Shown here: in pieces, positions 7,973 through 17,442 of the stretch
Numbering within the stretch: the first letter of the stretch is position 1
Layout: the number at the start of each line of letters is the position of its first letter
Assembly (NCBI RefSeq): GCF_010731795.1
Contig: NZ_AP022591.1
Coordinates: forward strand, 4,650,001 to 4,714,000
Length of the DNA stretch: 64,000 nt
From: Mycolicibacterium celeriflavum
GTDB lineage: Bacteria > Actinomycetota > Actinomycetes > Mycobacteriales > Mycobacteriaceae
Reading direction: 5' to 3'
Notes under the pieces: model-generated
What the model saw: the letters and a program-made list of their open reading frames with translations, nothing else
Told to the model about the DNA's origin: nothing
The model's database searches: none
Program-made: the position numbers and the translations under genes

Positions 7973-9561
7973 GCTTCGGTCGCGCGCAACCCGAGCGCGA
8001 GCACCAGGCGGTCGTCGGGATCGGCCAACGAGGTCGACAACAGCTTCTCGATGCGACGGACTCGGTAGCGCACCGTGTTCGGATGCACATGCAAGTGGGC
8101 GGCGACGGCGGCGATGTCGCCGAACCCGTCGAGATACGCCCCGAGCGTGTCGGCGAGCACCCGATCCTGCTCGCGCAGTTGACGTACCCGCGGGTCGACC
8201 AGCCGCGGCTGCGCGGCCACTTGAGCCACGATCTCGTCGAGAAGCACGGTGGTACGCGCGTCGGCGAGCGACGTGACGCGCCCGATCGCACCGGGGTGAC
8301 GCGCAGCGCTGTCGAGCACGCGGTCCACCTCGGCGCGGGCGTTCGCGGCGGCCGCCAAACCCGCGAGCGGAGCGGCCACGACCGCCCGCAGTGAGCGGCC
8401 GAGTTCGCGGTCCAGGGTCGACACGACACCGCGCGCCCAGGACATCACCGACGACGGCGCGCCGGTCTGGGGCAGCAGCACGTAGACCCGGCCGCTGTCT
8501 GACGCGATTTGTGCGTCGGCACGAAAGGCGCCGGCGCTCAGCGCGATGACGTCTGGCGGCGCCGGACACCCGGGGTCGGTGAAGCCGACGAGTGCGGCGC
8601 GGCCGTCGGTCGCGATGCCCAGTTCCCGGGCGAGCGTGGCGACATCGACATCGTCGCCGGAGAGCCCGAGCAGCTCTCGCACCTGTCTGGTGTGCGTGGC
8701 CGGAGAGGCTGACAGCCTGGACATGATGCGGGCCGCCAGCACCGCGCCGCCACGCAGCACGTCGTCGACGTCGTCGGCCAGCGGCGCGGAACCCTGTTGC
8801 AGCCAGATGGTTCCCGCGAACCGCGACCCTCGCGGTGCAATCGCGTCGGGCACGTGGACACCGATCGCCAGCCGCGGTCGCAACCCCAACTCGGGTCGCT
8901 CGGCGACGTGCACGACATCGGCGCTCGAACGCAAGGCGTCGAAGATGCCCCACTGCCCGATCCAGGCAAGGTGTTCGGGCGGGCCGGCGCGGCCGAGGAT
9001 GGTCAACCGGCGCAGTTCGTCGGCCTCGTCGTTGGATGCGGAATAGGCGAGCACGTGGGAGTCCTCGTCCTCGATGCTGATCATTCCGCGCGTCCGGTCG
9101 GCGATGGACTGGGCGAGACCGAACAGGTCGGCGCCCGGGTCATGGAGTGGGTCGCCGCGATCGCCGTGGTGGTCGAAGGCGTGGTTCACCAAGCGGTACA
9201 ACGACTCCCAACGGGCCCGCGGCTCGACGGCCACCACCGCGGCGCCCATCGCGACCGCCCGTTCGACAATAGTGTCGGATGGTTCCTTGACGAAGACCGC
9301 CGCGGGCACCCGGCCGGCGCCGGTGAACTGCCGCTCGAGCCAGCGCACCGCATCGGCATCGGAGACGCCGAGCAGAAAGAACATGTCCGCCGAACCCGGA
9401 CCGACGGCCAATCCCAACCGGACGTCGTCGGTGTCGACGAGGGCGACCGATCCGACCGGCATGTCCAGGCCGCGCGGGGCATCGATCAGCGTCACCATGG
9501 TGCGGTCCAGCGCCAGCAGCAGCTGGCCCAGGCCGAGACCGGTGGTCCGCGGGTCCATCAC
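7969..9561 (-). CDS. pruC: PruC, PucR-family regulator of proline catabolism
   Basis: PruC is a 530-aa transcription regulator related to M. tuberculosis Rv1186c, which activates the proline dehydrogenase and pyrroline-5-carboxylate dehydrogenase genes. The C-terminal PucR helix-turn-helix is clear: AAHLHVHPNTVRYRVRRIEK, near residues 485-504. A sensor-like N-terminal half and a GGDEF-like linker precede it, as in the family. The start is one of two adjacent ATG codons (9561 or 9558). The gene is divergent from pruA with 90 bp between starts, where paired repeats suggest its binding site. It converges on dapC with a 4-bp overlap. Confidence 0.92.
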   Translation of the reverse strand: MMDPRTTGLGLGQLLLALDRTMVTLIDAPRGLDMPVGSVALVDTDDVRLGLAVGPGSADMFFLLGVSDADAVRWLERQFTGAGRVPAAVFVKEPSDTIVERAVAMGAAVVAVEPRARWESLYRLVNHAFDHHGDRGDPLHDPGADLFGLAQSIADRTRGMISIEDEDSHVLAYSASNDEADELRRLTILGRAGPPEHLAWIGQWGIFDALRSSADVVHVAERPELGLRPRLAIGVHVPDAIAPRGSRFAGTIWLQQGSAPLADDVDDVLRGGAVLAARIMSRLSASPATHTRQVRELLGLSGDDVDVATLARELGIATDGRAALVGFTDPGCPAPPDVIALSAGAFRADAQIASDSGRVYVLLPQTGAPSSVMSWARGVVSTLDRELGRSLRAVVAAPLAGLAAAANARAEVDRVLDSAARHPGAIGRVTSLADARTTVLLDEIVAQVAAQPRLVDPRVRQLREQDRVLADTLGAYLDGFGDIAAVAAHLHVHPNTVRYRVRRIEKLLSTSLADPDDRLVLALGLRATEA

Positions 9562-9569
9562 ACACCCCT

Positions 9570-9623
9570 TTGTCTGATCCGACTATAGACCGGCAGCCGT
9601 CTTGTCGGATCGACCATCGGCAG
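9570..9623. promoter_or_regulatory. Paired repeats in the pruC-pruA intergenic region (candidate PruC site)
   Basis: Two similar blocks, TTGTCTGATCCGACTAT (9570-9586) and TTGTCGGATCGACCAT (9602-9617), stand 32 bp apart, about three helical turns, and both lead into CGGCAG. Within them GATCCGAC (9576-9583) and GTCGGATC (9604-9611) also form a perfect 8-bp inverted repeat. TATAGA/TATAGT at 9583-9589 resembles a -10 box on either strand. PruC is the obvious candidate to bind here, since it is encoded on one side and its known targets on the other. This is inference from repeats and context. Confidence 0.5.
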
Positions 9624-9651
9624 GGGCGTGGCATCCGAGCATCATTTCGGC

Positions 9652-11286
<1,635 letters not shown>

Positions 11287-12252
11287 ATGCGCGTTTTCGA
11301 GCGCGTGGTGCGTCCGGCGATCATGGCCGCCGGTCGACGCGACGGTCTGCGCAGGGCCGCCGAACGGCTGCCCCTGACGCGCGACGTCGTGCACAGGTTC
11401 GTCCCGGGGGAAACGGTGCCTGAGGTGCTCGACTCCGTTGCGCGGCTGCGTGACTCGAACCGCCTGGTGTCGATCGATTACCTCGGTGAGGACGTCACCG
11501 ACGTCGACGCGGCGAGCGCGAACGTCGAGGCGTATCTGAGGCTGCTCGACGGCCTCGCGCGGCGCGGGGAACGGCGACCGGGGGTGCCGCCGCTCGAGGT
11601 ATCGGTGAAGCTGTCGGCGCTCGGGCAGGCGCTGGCCCGCGACGGGGAAAAGATCGCGCTGGAGAACGCCCACACCATCTGCGAGCGGGCACAGCGAGCC
11701 GGGGTATGGGTGACGGTCGACGCCGAAGACCACACCACCACCGACTCGACACTGTCGATCGTGCGCGATCTGCGCACCGAGTTCGGTTGGCTGGGAACGG
11801 CTCTGCAGGCCTACCTGAAGCGAACCCTGGCCGACTGTGAGGAGTTCACCGCGTCCTGCGCGCGGATTCGCCTGTGCAAAGGCGCTTACCACGAGCCGGC
11901 GTCAGTGGCCTACCGCGACCGCCACGACGTCACCGACTCGTACCTGCGCTGCCTGCGGGTGCTGATGGCCGGCGACGGCTATCCGATGGTCGCCTCCCAC
12001 GATCCCGCCGTCATCGCCGCGGTTCCGGCACTGGTGCGTGAGAACAACCGCGGCCGTGACGATTTCGAATTCCAGATGCTGTACGGCATTCGCGACGCCG
12101 AGCAGCGCAGGCTCGCCGACGCGGGCGACCATGTGCGGGTTTACGTGCCGTTCGGCACCCAGTGGTACGGCTACTTCGTGCGTAGGCTCGCCGAACGTCC
12201 CGCCAACTTGGCGTTCTTCGTGCGGGCGCTGACCGAACGCGGGTCGAGCTAG
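11287..12252 (+). CDS. pruB: PruB, proline dehydrogenase
   Basis: PruB is a 321-aa FAD-dependent monofunctional proline dehydrogenase that converts proline to pyrroline-5-carboxylate and passes electrons to the quinone pool. The (beta/alpha)8 barrel landmarks are visible: SVKLSALGQAL, VTVDAEDHTTTDSTL, LQAYLKRTLADCEE, RLCKGAYHEPASVAY, and the C-terminal substrate motif RRLAERP. ATG 11287 follows directly on the pruA stop with no gap, which implies coupling. Together with pruA and pruC this is a complete proline-to-glutamate module as in M. tuberculosis Rv1186c-Rv1188. The stop overlaps the end of the convergent gene by 4 bp. Confidence 0.96.
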   Translation: MRVFERVVRPAIMAAGRRDGLRRAAERLPLTRDVVHRFVPGETVPEVLDSVARLRDSNRLVSIDYLGEDVTDVDAASANVEAYLRLLDGLARRGERRPGVPPLEVSVKLSALGQALARDGEKIALENAHTICERAQRAGVWVTVDAEDHTTTDSTLSIVRDLRTEFGWLGTALQAYLKRTLADCEEFTASCARIRLCKGAYHEPASVAYRDRHDVTDSYLRCLRVLMAGDGYPMVASHDPAVIAAVPALVRENNRGRDDFEFQMLYGIRDAEQRRLADAGDHVRVYVPFGTQWYGYFVRRLAERPANLAFFVRALTERGSS

Positions 12253-12752
12253 ACGGGGCGGGCGGCGACGGGCATCACGACGGTCCCGCGGCACGTACCG
12301 GCCAGAATCTCGGTGCGCCAGGTCCCGAACAGTGATCCGTCGATGTCGGGGGCGTAGAACACTCGCGACCGCGCTGGGGCGTACTCGCTGGGCGCGCCGT
12401 CGCCGCGGAAGCATTCCCACTGCCAGTTGTACGCGTACTGCCACCGTGAGCCGTCCCAGGTGTAGCGGACCGGTTGGGGGATGGTCGGGTTGCTGGGCGC
12501 CGGTCCCTCCACGACGGTGGCCACGCACAGTCCCGTCGAGCAGTCGGTCACCAGAACGTACTGCGCGCTGAAGTCGGGTTCGGCCTGAGCGGCGGCGATA
12601 CTGCTGCCCATTTTGTCCGATGCGTAGGTGACGATCTCATAGCGCCCATTCCAGGCCGGGTTCGCTGCGACGGCCGACGGCAGCACCGAAAAGCTCGTCG
12701 CCGCAGCACAAGTCATGCCGAACAGCGCGCTGGTCAGACGGCGGGCAGACAT
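12249..12752 (-). CDS. Secreted mycobacterial protein of unknown function
   Basis: This 167-aa exported protein starts at ATG 12752 with a short signal peptide (MSARRLTSALFGMTCAAAT, cleavage near AVAAN). The upstream frame to 12791 is not needed. The mature part has three cysteines (in TDCSTGLC and ECFRG), a fourth in AGTCRGTV, and a conserved tryptophan-rich stretch (YTWDGSRWQYAYNWQWECF). This pattern recurs in small secreted mycobacterial proteins. Two disulfides are likely. No enzymatic motif was recognised. It is convergent with pruB (4-bp overlap) and 68 bp downstream of the SnoaL-like gene on the same strand. Confidence 0.75.
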   Translation of the reverse strand: MSARRLTSALFGMTCAAATSFSVLPSAVAANPAWNGRYEIVTYASDKMGSSIAAAQAEPDFSAQYVLVTDCSTGLCVATVVEGPAPSNPTIPQPVRYTWDGSRWQYAYNWQWECFRGDGAPSEYAPARSRVFYAPDIDGSLFGTWRTEILAGTCRGTVVMPVAARPV

Positions 12753-12820
12753 GGCAGAAACAGTAATCGGCCAACCGCCCGAAAGCGTCACGACACGGTT
12801 TGCCGACGGCTACGAGACCA

Positions 12821-13219
12821 TCACGGATCCGTATCGGCGAACGAGTGGTGCTCATGGGTGACGACCCAGCGACCGTCGCGCTTGCGCAATCCGATGGTCA
12901 GCCGTAGCCGGCTCTCGGGGTCGGCCGCCAGGTCGGCGGGCTTGCCGCAGCGCAGCAGCGCCCACGCGAGGGCGACGTCGTTTCCCACGGTGAGGTCGAG
13001 TTCGACGATCTCGAACACCGCGCCCTGTCGTTGCCATTCGAAGAACGGCGGCCAAGAGTCCCGGTACTCGACGATACCGCGCACCCCGCGGTGCGGCGGT
13101 GGCACGTCGAACATCACGATGTCCGGGTCATGATCGGCCACAACGGAATCCAGGTCACCGGTGTGAACCGCCTCCGCCCACCGGACGATGAGCTCGCGGA
13201 TGGCGTCGTCGTCACTCAC
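12821..13219 (-). CDS. SnoaL/NTF2-like protein
   Basis: This 132-aa protein has the NTF2-like cone fold typical of SnoaL/DUF4440 proteins. The features are IRELIVRWAEAVHTGDLDSV, then DIVMFDVPPP and a strand-rich second half ending in RWVVTHEHHSF. Such proteins bind or isomerise small hydrophobic substrates; the substrate cannot be predicted. The start GTG 13219 overlaps the stop of the small membrane gene just upstream (GTGA, 13216-13219), so the two are coupled. No catalytic residue assignment is attempted. Confidence 0.85.
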   Translation of the reverse strand: MSDDDAIRELIVRWAEAVHTGDLDSVVADHDPDIVMFDVPPPHRGVRGIVEYRDSWPPFFEWQRQGAVFEIVELDLTVGNDVALAWALLRCGKPADLAADPESRLRLTIGLRKRDGRWVVTHEHHSFADTDP

Positions 13220-13329
13220 CGTGGCGGGCGCTTCCGGGTTTCGTCGCAGCCCGCCGAGGCCACGAGAACGTAGCCGGCGCCGCCGAACAACAGGGGCATC
13301 ATCGCCATCATCCCGTAGAGCGCGGTCAT
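13216..13329 (-). CDS. Tiny single-helix membrane protein (37 aa), coupled to SnoaL-like gene
   Basis: The reading frame runs from ATG 13329 to TGA 13216-13218 and encodes 37 residues with one hydrophobic helix (MMAMMPLLFGGAGYVLVASAG), here split as MMAMMPLL and FGGAGYVLVA, followed by a short basic tail. Support for it being real: almost all codons end in G or C, a ribosome binding site AAAGGGG lies seven bases before the ATG, and a GTGA overlap joins it to the next gene. It is methionine-rich, with a single cysteine after the helix. No family is recognised. It may anchor or accompany the SnoaL-like protein. Confidence 0.65.
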   Translation of the reverse strand: MTALYGMMAMMPLLFGGAGYVLVASAGCDETRKRPPR

Positions 13330-13415
13330 CGTGTCACCCCTTTCCGTTCGTCTTACTGGTTACAACGAGACAGACCCCCATTCGGTTCGAAACTCATCGC
13401 CTCGGCTCGGATCGG

Positions 13416-13952
13416 TCAGCGCTCGGAGAGCAGCAGCAGCGCCCACGCGGCGATCGACTGGGCGTCGGTGATGACGCCGTCCCGCATCATCTGCTCCACC
13501 TCGGCGCGGCTGAACCATTCGCTGTGCATGTCCTGCTCCTCGTGCTCGCGGTCGTGTTCGCCCTCGGTGATGCCCGTCGCCAGAAACACCCAGCCGCGTT
13601 GGCTGCTCATCCCGGGCGCCACGTCGAGCCGGCCAAGGGCGGTCAGCTGCGACGCCCGCAGTCCGGTCTCCTCGCGCAGTTCGCGTGCTGCCAGGTCGGT
13701 CGGCTCGAGGTGCCGCCGCTCGGGCGCGGTGCCCTGCGGGAACTCCCAGCGCCGCATGCCCAGCGGGTAGCGGAACTGCTCGACGAGCCGAAACCGGTCA
13801 CCGTCCCGGGCGATCACCAATGCGTACGTCGGCTTGTCGACGACCGCATAGATGCCGTCGCTGCCGTCGGGCCTGCGGATGTCGTCCTCACGCAGCGTCA
13901 TCCAGTTGTTCCGGTAGACCTCGCGCGTCGCCAGCCGCTCAATGTGAGTCAC
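13416..13952 (-). CDS. NUDIX hydrolase (ADP-ribose pyrophosphatase type)
   Basis: This is a 178-aa NUDIX protein that would hydrolyse a nucleoside diphosphate linked to another group. The NUDIX core is AARELREETGL, near residues 86-96, preceded by WEFPQGTAP. The overall shape (VYRNNWMTLREDDI, then VVDKPTYALVIARD) is that of ADP-ribose/GDP-mannose pyrophosphatase-like members. GTG 13952 is chosen; the frame upstream to 14300 is antisense to fadD36 and non-coding. A -10-like GATACT ends seven bases before the start, so the transcript may be leaderless. It is divergent from fadD36 with 43 bp between starts. Confidence 0.88.
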   Translation of the reverse strand: MTHIERLATREVYRNNWMTLREDDIRRPDGSDGIYAVVDKPTYALVIARDGDRFRLVEQFRYPLGMRRWEFPQGTAPERRHLEPTDLAARELREETGLRASQLTALGRLDVAPGMSSQRGWVFLATGITEGEHDREHEEQDMHSEWFSRAEVEQMMRDGVITDAQSIAAWALLLLSER

Positions 13953-13995
13953 GCGAGCCAGTATCGCCGAGCGGTTGTGGGTAACCTCGCTAACC

Positions 13996-15396
13996 ATGCT
14001 GCTGGCTTCGCTGAACCCCGCCGCGGTGGCGGGCGGCGCCGACATCGCAGACGCGGTCCGTATCGACGGGGCGGTGCTGAGCCGCAGCGATCTGGTCGGG
14101 GCCGCCACGTCTGTCGCCGAGCGGGTGGGGGGTGCGCGCAGGGTCGCGGTGCTGGCCACCCCGACCGTGTCGACCGTGCTGGCGGTGACCGGTTGCCTGA
14201 TCGCCGGGGTGCCCGTCGTGCCGGTGCCCGCCGACGTCGGCGCCGCCGAACGCCGGCACATCCTGACCGACTCCGGCGCGCAGGCGTGGCTGGGGGACAA
14301 GCCGGCCGAGACCGACGGCCTGCAACACGTGCCGGTTCGGCTGCACGCCCGCTCGTGGCACCGCTACGCCGAACCGCCCGCCGACTCGACGGCGTTGATC
14401 ATCTACACCTCGGGCACGACCGGCCCACCCAAGGGCGTCGTGCTGAGCCGCCGCGCCATCGCCGCCGACATCGACGCGCTTGCCGAGGCCTGGCAGTGGA
14501 CGGCCGATGACATCCTGGTGCACGGCCTGCCGCTGTACCACGTGCACGGGCTGGTGCTGGGCCTGCTTGGCTCGCTGCGGATCGGGAATCGGTTCGTGCA
14601 CACCGGAAAACCGAGCCCGCAGGCGTATGCGGCGGCCGGCGGCTCGTTGTACTTCGGCGTGCCGACCGTGTGGTCGAGGGTGGCCGACGACCGCGCGTCG
14701 GCCACGGCGCTGCGGTCGGCGCGGCTGCTGGTATCGGGCAGCGCGCCGCTGCCGGTACCGGTGTTCGACAAGGTGGTTGAGTTGACCGGACACCGGCCGG
14801 TCGAACGCTATGGCTCGACCGAGTCGCTGATCACGATCAGCACCCGGGCCGACGGTGAACGCAGGCCCGGTTGGGTGGGTCTACCGCTGACCGGTGTCGA
14901 GACGCGGCTGGTCGGCGAGCACGGTGGCGCTGTCCCGCACGACGGGGAAACCATTGGGCGCCTGCACGTTCGCGGTCCCACGCTGTTCGACGGTTACCTC
15001 AACCGCCCCGACGCCACCGCCGAGGCGGTCGACGCCGACGGCTGGTACCGCACCGGCGACGTCGCGGTCGTGGGGCCTGACGGGATGCACCGCATCGTCG
15101 GTCGCGAGTCCGTCGACCTGATCAAGACGGGCGGCTTTCGTGTCGGCGCCGGTGAGATCGAGGCCGCGCTGCTCGGACACCCCGGGGTGCGGGAAGCGGC
15201 CGTCGTCGGTGTTCCCGACGACGACCTGGGGCAGCGAATCGTTGCGTTCGTCGTGGGTGACGCCACCGCCAAGGCGCTCATCGACTATGTGGCGCAGGAA
15301 CTTTCGGCGCACAAGCGTCCGCGCGAGGTGCGGCTGGTCAAGGAGCTGCCGCGCAACGCCATGGGGAAGGTGCTCAAGAAGGAGTTGTCAGGATGA
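13996..15396 (+). CDS. fadD36: FadD36, acyl-CoA synthetase
   Basis: FadD36 activates a carboxylic acid with ATP and CoA (ANL superfamily). AMP-binding motif YTSGTTGPPKG lies near residue 137, the YGSTES adenine motif near 276, and the C-terminal GKVLKK catalytic lysine region at the end. At 466 aa it is shorter than fatty-acid ligases and closer to malonyl/methylmalonyl-CoA synthetases, which fits the PLYHVHGLVLG signature. It is near-identical in layout to M. tuberculosis Rv1193. ATG 13996 is preceded by TAACCT ending eight bases upstream, so a leaderless mRNA is plausible. The stop overlaps the VOC gene start (ATGA). Confidence 0.94.
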   Translation: MLLASLNPAAVAGGADIADAVRIDGAVLSRSDLVGAATSVAERVGGARRVAVLATPTVSTVLAVTGCLIAGVPVVPVPADVGAAERRHILTDSGAQAWLGDKPAETDGLQHVPVRLHARSWHRYAEPPADSTALIIYTSGTTGPPKGVVLSRRAIAADIDALAEAWQWTADDILVHGLPLYHVHGLVLGLLGSLRIGNRFVHTGKPSPQAYAAAGGSLYFGVPTVWSRVADDRASATALRSARLLVSGSAPLPVPVFDKVVELTGHRPVERYGSTESLITISTRADGERRPGWVGLPLTGVETRLVGEHGGAVPHDGETIGRLHVRGPTLFDGYLNRPDATAEAVDADGWYRTGDVAVVGPDGMHRIVGRESVDLIKTGGFRVGAGEIEAALLGHPGVREAAVVGVPDDDLGQRIVAFVVGDATAKALIDYVAQELSAHKRPREVRLVKELPRNAMGKVLKKELSG

Positions 15397-15740
15397 CGCT
15401 CAGGTTCGACGAGATCTGCATCGACTCGCACGACGCGTCCGCGCTGGGGCGGTGGTGGTCGCAGGTACTCGGCTGGGCACACGAGATCGACGACGACGGC
15501 GACGTGGTGCTGCACGCGCCGCCCGGGGCGGGTCCGAACTGGTTGTTTCTGGCAGTGCCCGATGACAAGGTCGTCAAGAACCGGATCCACTTCGACTTCC
15601 GTCCCGACGATCAGCGCGCCGAGGTCGAGCGTGTCATCGGCCTAGGTGCTCGGCGCGTCGACATCGGTCAGGGCGACGAAAGCTGGGTCGTACTGGCCGA
15701 TCCGGAAGGAAACGAATTCTGCATCCTCGCCGCCCCCTGA
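15393..15740 (+). CDS. VOC/glyoxalase-like protein
   Basis: This 115-aa protein has the vicinal-oxygen-chelate fold of the glyoxalase/bleomycin-resistance superfamily. It starts IDSHDASALGRWWSQVLGW and ends VVLADPEGNEFCIL, both typical of the single-domain Glyoxalase_6 group. Its ATG overlaps the fadD36 stop by 4 bp, so it is coupled to that synthetase. Substrate unknown; members of this group often lack metal-dependent activity. A dispersed repeat begins 10 bp after the stop. Confidence 0.88.
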   Translation: MTLRFDEICIDSHDASALGRWWSQVLGWAHEIDDDGDVVLHAPPGAGPNWLFLAVPDDKVVKNRIHFDFRPDDQRAEVERVIGLGARRVDIGQGDESWVVLADPEGNEFCILAAP

Positions 15741-15750
15741 CCTCTTGTTC

Positions 15751-15792
15751 TGCGCGAGCGTGCGTGTTTGCACACGACACGCCGCGAAAAAT
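15751..15792. repeat. Left copy of a 28-bp perfect inverted repeat flanking the M15 peptidase gene
   Basis: Bases 15759-15786 (starting CGTGCGTGTTTGCACACGAC) are the exact reverse complement of 16401-16428. Similarity continues more weakly on both sides (GCGCGAG before, AAAAAT after), so the unit is about 40 bp. It looks like a dispersed intergenic repeat rather than a transposon end, as no transposase lies between the copies. The copy overlaps the putative GTG start (15764) of the peptidase gene and would encode its first residues, MFAHDTPRK. Confidence 0.75.
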
Positions 15793-16357
15793 CAGCCTCA
15801 TGTGCACGCTCGCGCTCGCTTCAGTGTGCGCAATTGCCGCGTGCAGCACACCCGAACCGGCGCCGACTCCAGGACCCGCCGTCGGTCAGGAACCGCTGAG
15901 CATCGGACCGGCCGCGCAGGACACCGTCGGCGGTTGGCTTCCCGAGGGCACGACGCTGAGCCCGTTTGACGTGGACGACCCGATCGTCGGCTGGCTGGAC
16001 CCCGAACTGCTCGCGGCGGTCCAAGAGGCGGCCCGTCGGGCTCGAGCCGAGGGCATCGAGATCCGCATCAACTCGGGTTGGCGATCGAAGGGATTTCAGG
16101 AGCGGCTCTTCGCCGACGGTGTCGACCGATACGGAAGTGTGGACGTGGCAAGGGAATTCGTAGCATCCCCAGAGAAGTCGAAACACGTCACCGGCGAAGC
16201 CGTGGACATCGCGCCGGTCGAGGCCGACAGGTGGCTGATCGCCAACGGGCGCAAGTTCGGGCTCTGTCAGATCTATGCGAACGAGATATGGCACTTCGAA
16301 CTGGCCGCTGTCGACGGGCGCTGTCCGCCGCTGAAGCCGAACGCGGCGGCGGGTTGA
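15764..16357 (+). CDS. M15 D,D-carboxypeptidase-like lipoprotein
   Basis: This is a predicted periplasmic peptidoglycan peptidase of the VanY/M15 type, cutting D-Ala-D-Ala or related peptides. The zinc and catalytic motifs are complete: SKHVTGEAVD (SxHxxGxAxD) near residues 138-147 and EIWHFE (ExWHxE) near 175-180, with substrate motif SGWRS near 104. The N-terminus has a signal with lipobox IAAC (Cys27), so it should be lipid-anchored. GTG 15764 lies inside the flanking repeat, and its basic residues (RK) come from that repeat. ATG 15800 would give a shorter signal lacking a charged start. The gene is enclosed by the inverted repeats at 15759-15786 and 16401-16428. Confidence 0.85.
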   Translation: MFAHDTPRKISLMCTLALASVCAIAACSTPEPAPTPGPAVGQEPLSIGPAAQDTVGGWLPEGTTLSPFDVDDPIVGWLDPELLAAVQEAARRARAEGIEIRINSGWRSKGFQERLFADGVDRYGSVDVAREFVASPEKSKHVTGEAVDIAPVEADRWLIANGRKFGLCQIYANEIWHFELAAVDGRCPPLKPNAAAG

Positions 16358-16389
16358 GCACGTTCGCAACCCGACGAGGGTGCGCAAAG

Positions 16390-16440
16390 AGCGGAATTTG
16401 CGCGGCGTGTCGTGTGCAAACACGCACGTCCCCAGCTTGC
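16390..16440. repeat. Right copy of the 28-bp inverted repeat
   Basis: Bases 16401-16428 (starting CGCGGCGTGTCGTGTGCAAA) are the exact reverse complement of 15759-15786. This copy lies 43 bp after the M15 peptidase stop and 45 bp before the dapD stop, that is, between two convergent genes. A transcript from the left copy through the right could form a very long-range hairpin. Each copy alone holds only short internal palindromes (GTGTGCAAACAC). Confidence 0.75.
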
Positions 16441-16473
16441 GCGTGGGCCCACGCGGAAAAAAGAGGGGGCAGG

Positions 16474-17418
16474 TCAGTTCTGGTGTAGTGCTTCGTTCAG
16501 CGTGATGCCGGTGCCGTCGCGCTTGACCACCTCGACGGCGCCCGACAGCGAATTACGCCGGAACAACAGGTTGTTCGCGCCCGACAACTCCCGCGCCTTG
16601 ACCGTCTGACCGTCGCCGGTCTGCACCTTGGTGCCCGCCGTGACGTAGAGACCGGCCTCGACCACACAGTCGTCACCGAGCGAAATGCCGAGCCCCGCAT
16701 TGGCTCCGAGCAAGCAGCGCTCGCCGACGGAAATCACCTCGGTGCCACCGCCGGACAACGTGCCCATGATCGACGCGCCGCCGCCGACATCGGACCCGTC
16801 TCCGACGACGACGCCCGCCGAGATCCGCCCCTCGACCATCGAGCTGCCCAGCGTGCCGGCGTTGAAGTTGACGAAGCCCTCATGCATGACCGTGGTGCCG
16901 GCCGCGAGGTGGGCCCCGAGCCGCACCCGGTCGGCGTCAGCCACCCGCACCCCAGCCGGCAACACGTAGTCGACCATCCGAGGGAACTTGTCGACGCCGT
17001 AGACCGTCACCGGCCCGCGCTTGCGCAGTCGCGCCCGCACGCTCTCGAAACCCTCCACCGCACACGGCCCGTGGTTGGTCCACACCACGTTGGTCAGCAC
17101 GCCGAAGAAACCGTCGGCGTTCAGGCCGTGCGGCGCCACCAGCCGGTGCGACAGCAGGTGCAGCCGCAGATAGGCGTCATAGGCATCGGCCGCTTTGTCC
17201 TCCAGCGACCCGATGACGGTGCGGACCACCACGACGTGGACCCCGCGGTCGTCGTCGCGACCTGTCAGCTCGGCGAACTCGGGCGGGACCTCAGCCACCG
17301 AAAGGCGAGTGGTGCCCGACGGGCCGTCGGCGCCGAGTTCGGGTGCTGGAAACCATGTGTCGAGGACCGATCCGGCGGCGGCGATGGTCGCCAGCCCGAT
17401 ACCTGCAGCAGAAGTCAC
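16474..17418 (-). CDS. dapD: DapD, tetrahydrodipicolinate N-succinyltransferase
   Basis: DapD transfers succinyl from succinyl-CoA to tetrahydrodipicolinate, the first committed step of the succinylase branch to diaminopimelate and lysine. The C-terminal half is a left-handed beta-helix of hexapeptide repeats (VRLGAHLAAGTTVMHEGFVN, SSMVEGRISAGVVVGDGS). The motif NFNAGTLGSSMVEGRIS region and GANAGLGISLGDDCVVEAG are typical of actinobacterial DapD. GTG 17418 gives 314 aa, the family length. Upstream extensions of this frame are antisense to dapE and rejected. A -10 box TAGTCT ends seven bases before the GTG, suggesting a leaderless mRNA. It is divergent from dapE with 24 bp between starts. Confidence 0.95.
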   Translation of the reverse strand: MTSAAGIGLATIAAAGSVLDTWFPAPELGADGPSGTTRLSVAEVPPEFAELTGRDDDRGVHVVVVRTVIGSLEDKAADAYDAYLRLHLLSHRLVAPHGLNADGFFGVLTNVVWTNHGPCAVEGFESVRARLRKRGPVTVYGVDKFPRMVDYVLPAGVRVADADRVRLGAHLAAGTTVMHEGFVNFNAGTLGSSMVEGRISAGVVVGDGSDVGGGASIMGTLSGGGTEVISVGERCLLGANAGLGISLGDDCVVEAGLYVTAGTKVQTGDGQTVKARELSGANNLLFRRNSLSGAVEVVKRDGTGITLNEALHQN

Positions 17419-17425
17419 ACGGGTA

Positions 17426-17435
17426 AGACTAACGT
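17426..17435. promoter_or_regulatory. Overlapping -10 boxes of dapD and dapE
   Basis: On the minus strand TAGTCT (17431 to 17426) ends seven bases before the dapD GTG. On the plus strand TAACGT (17430-17435) ends seven bases before the dapE GTG. Both fit TANNNT and the spacing of leaderless mycobacterial genes, and they share base pairs 17430-17431. Open complexes on both could not exist at once. No good -35 hexamer is visible for either, as is common in actinobacteria. This is prediction from spacing only. Confidence 0.6.
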
Positions 17436-17442
17436 CGAGCCC

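Noticed and set aside
16882..17442. 5' extension of the dapE frame to give a 541-aa protein
   Set aside because: The extension is antisense to the end of dapD and resembles no M20 protein. GTG 17443 gives the exact family length.
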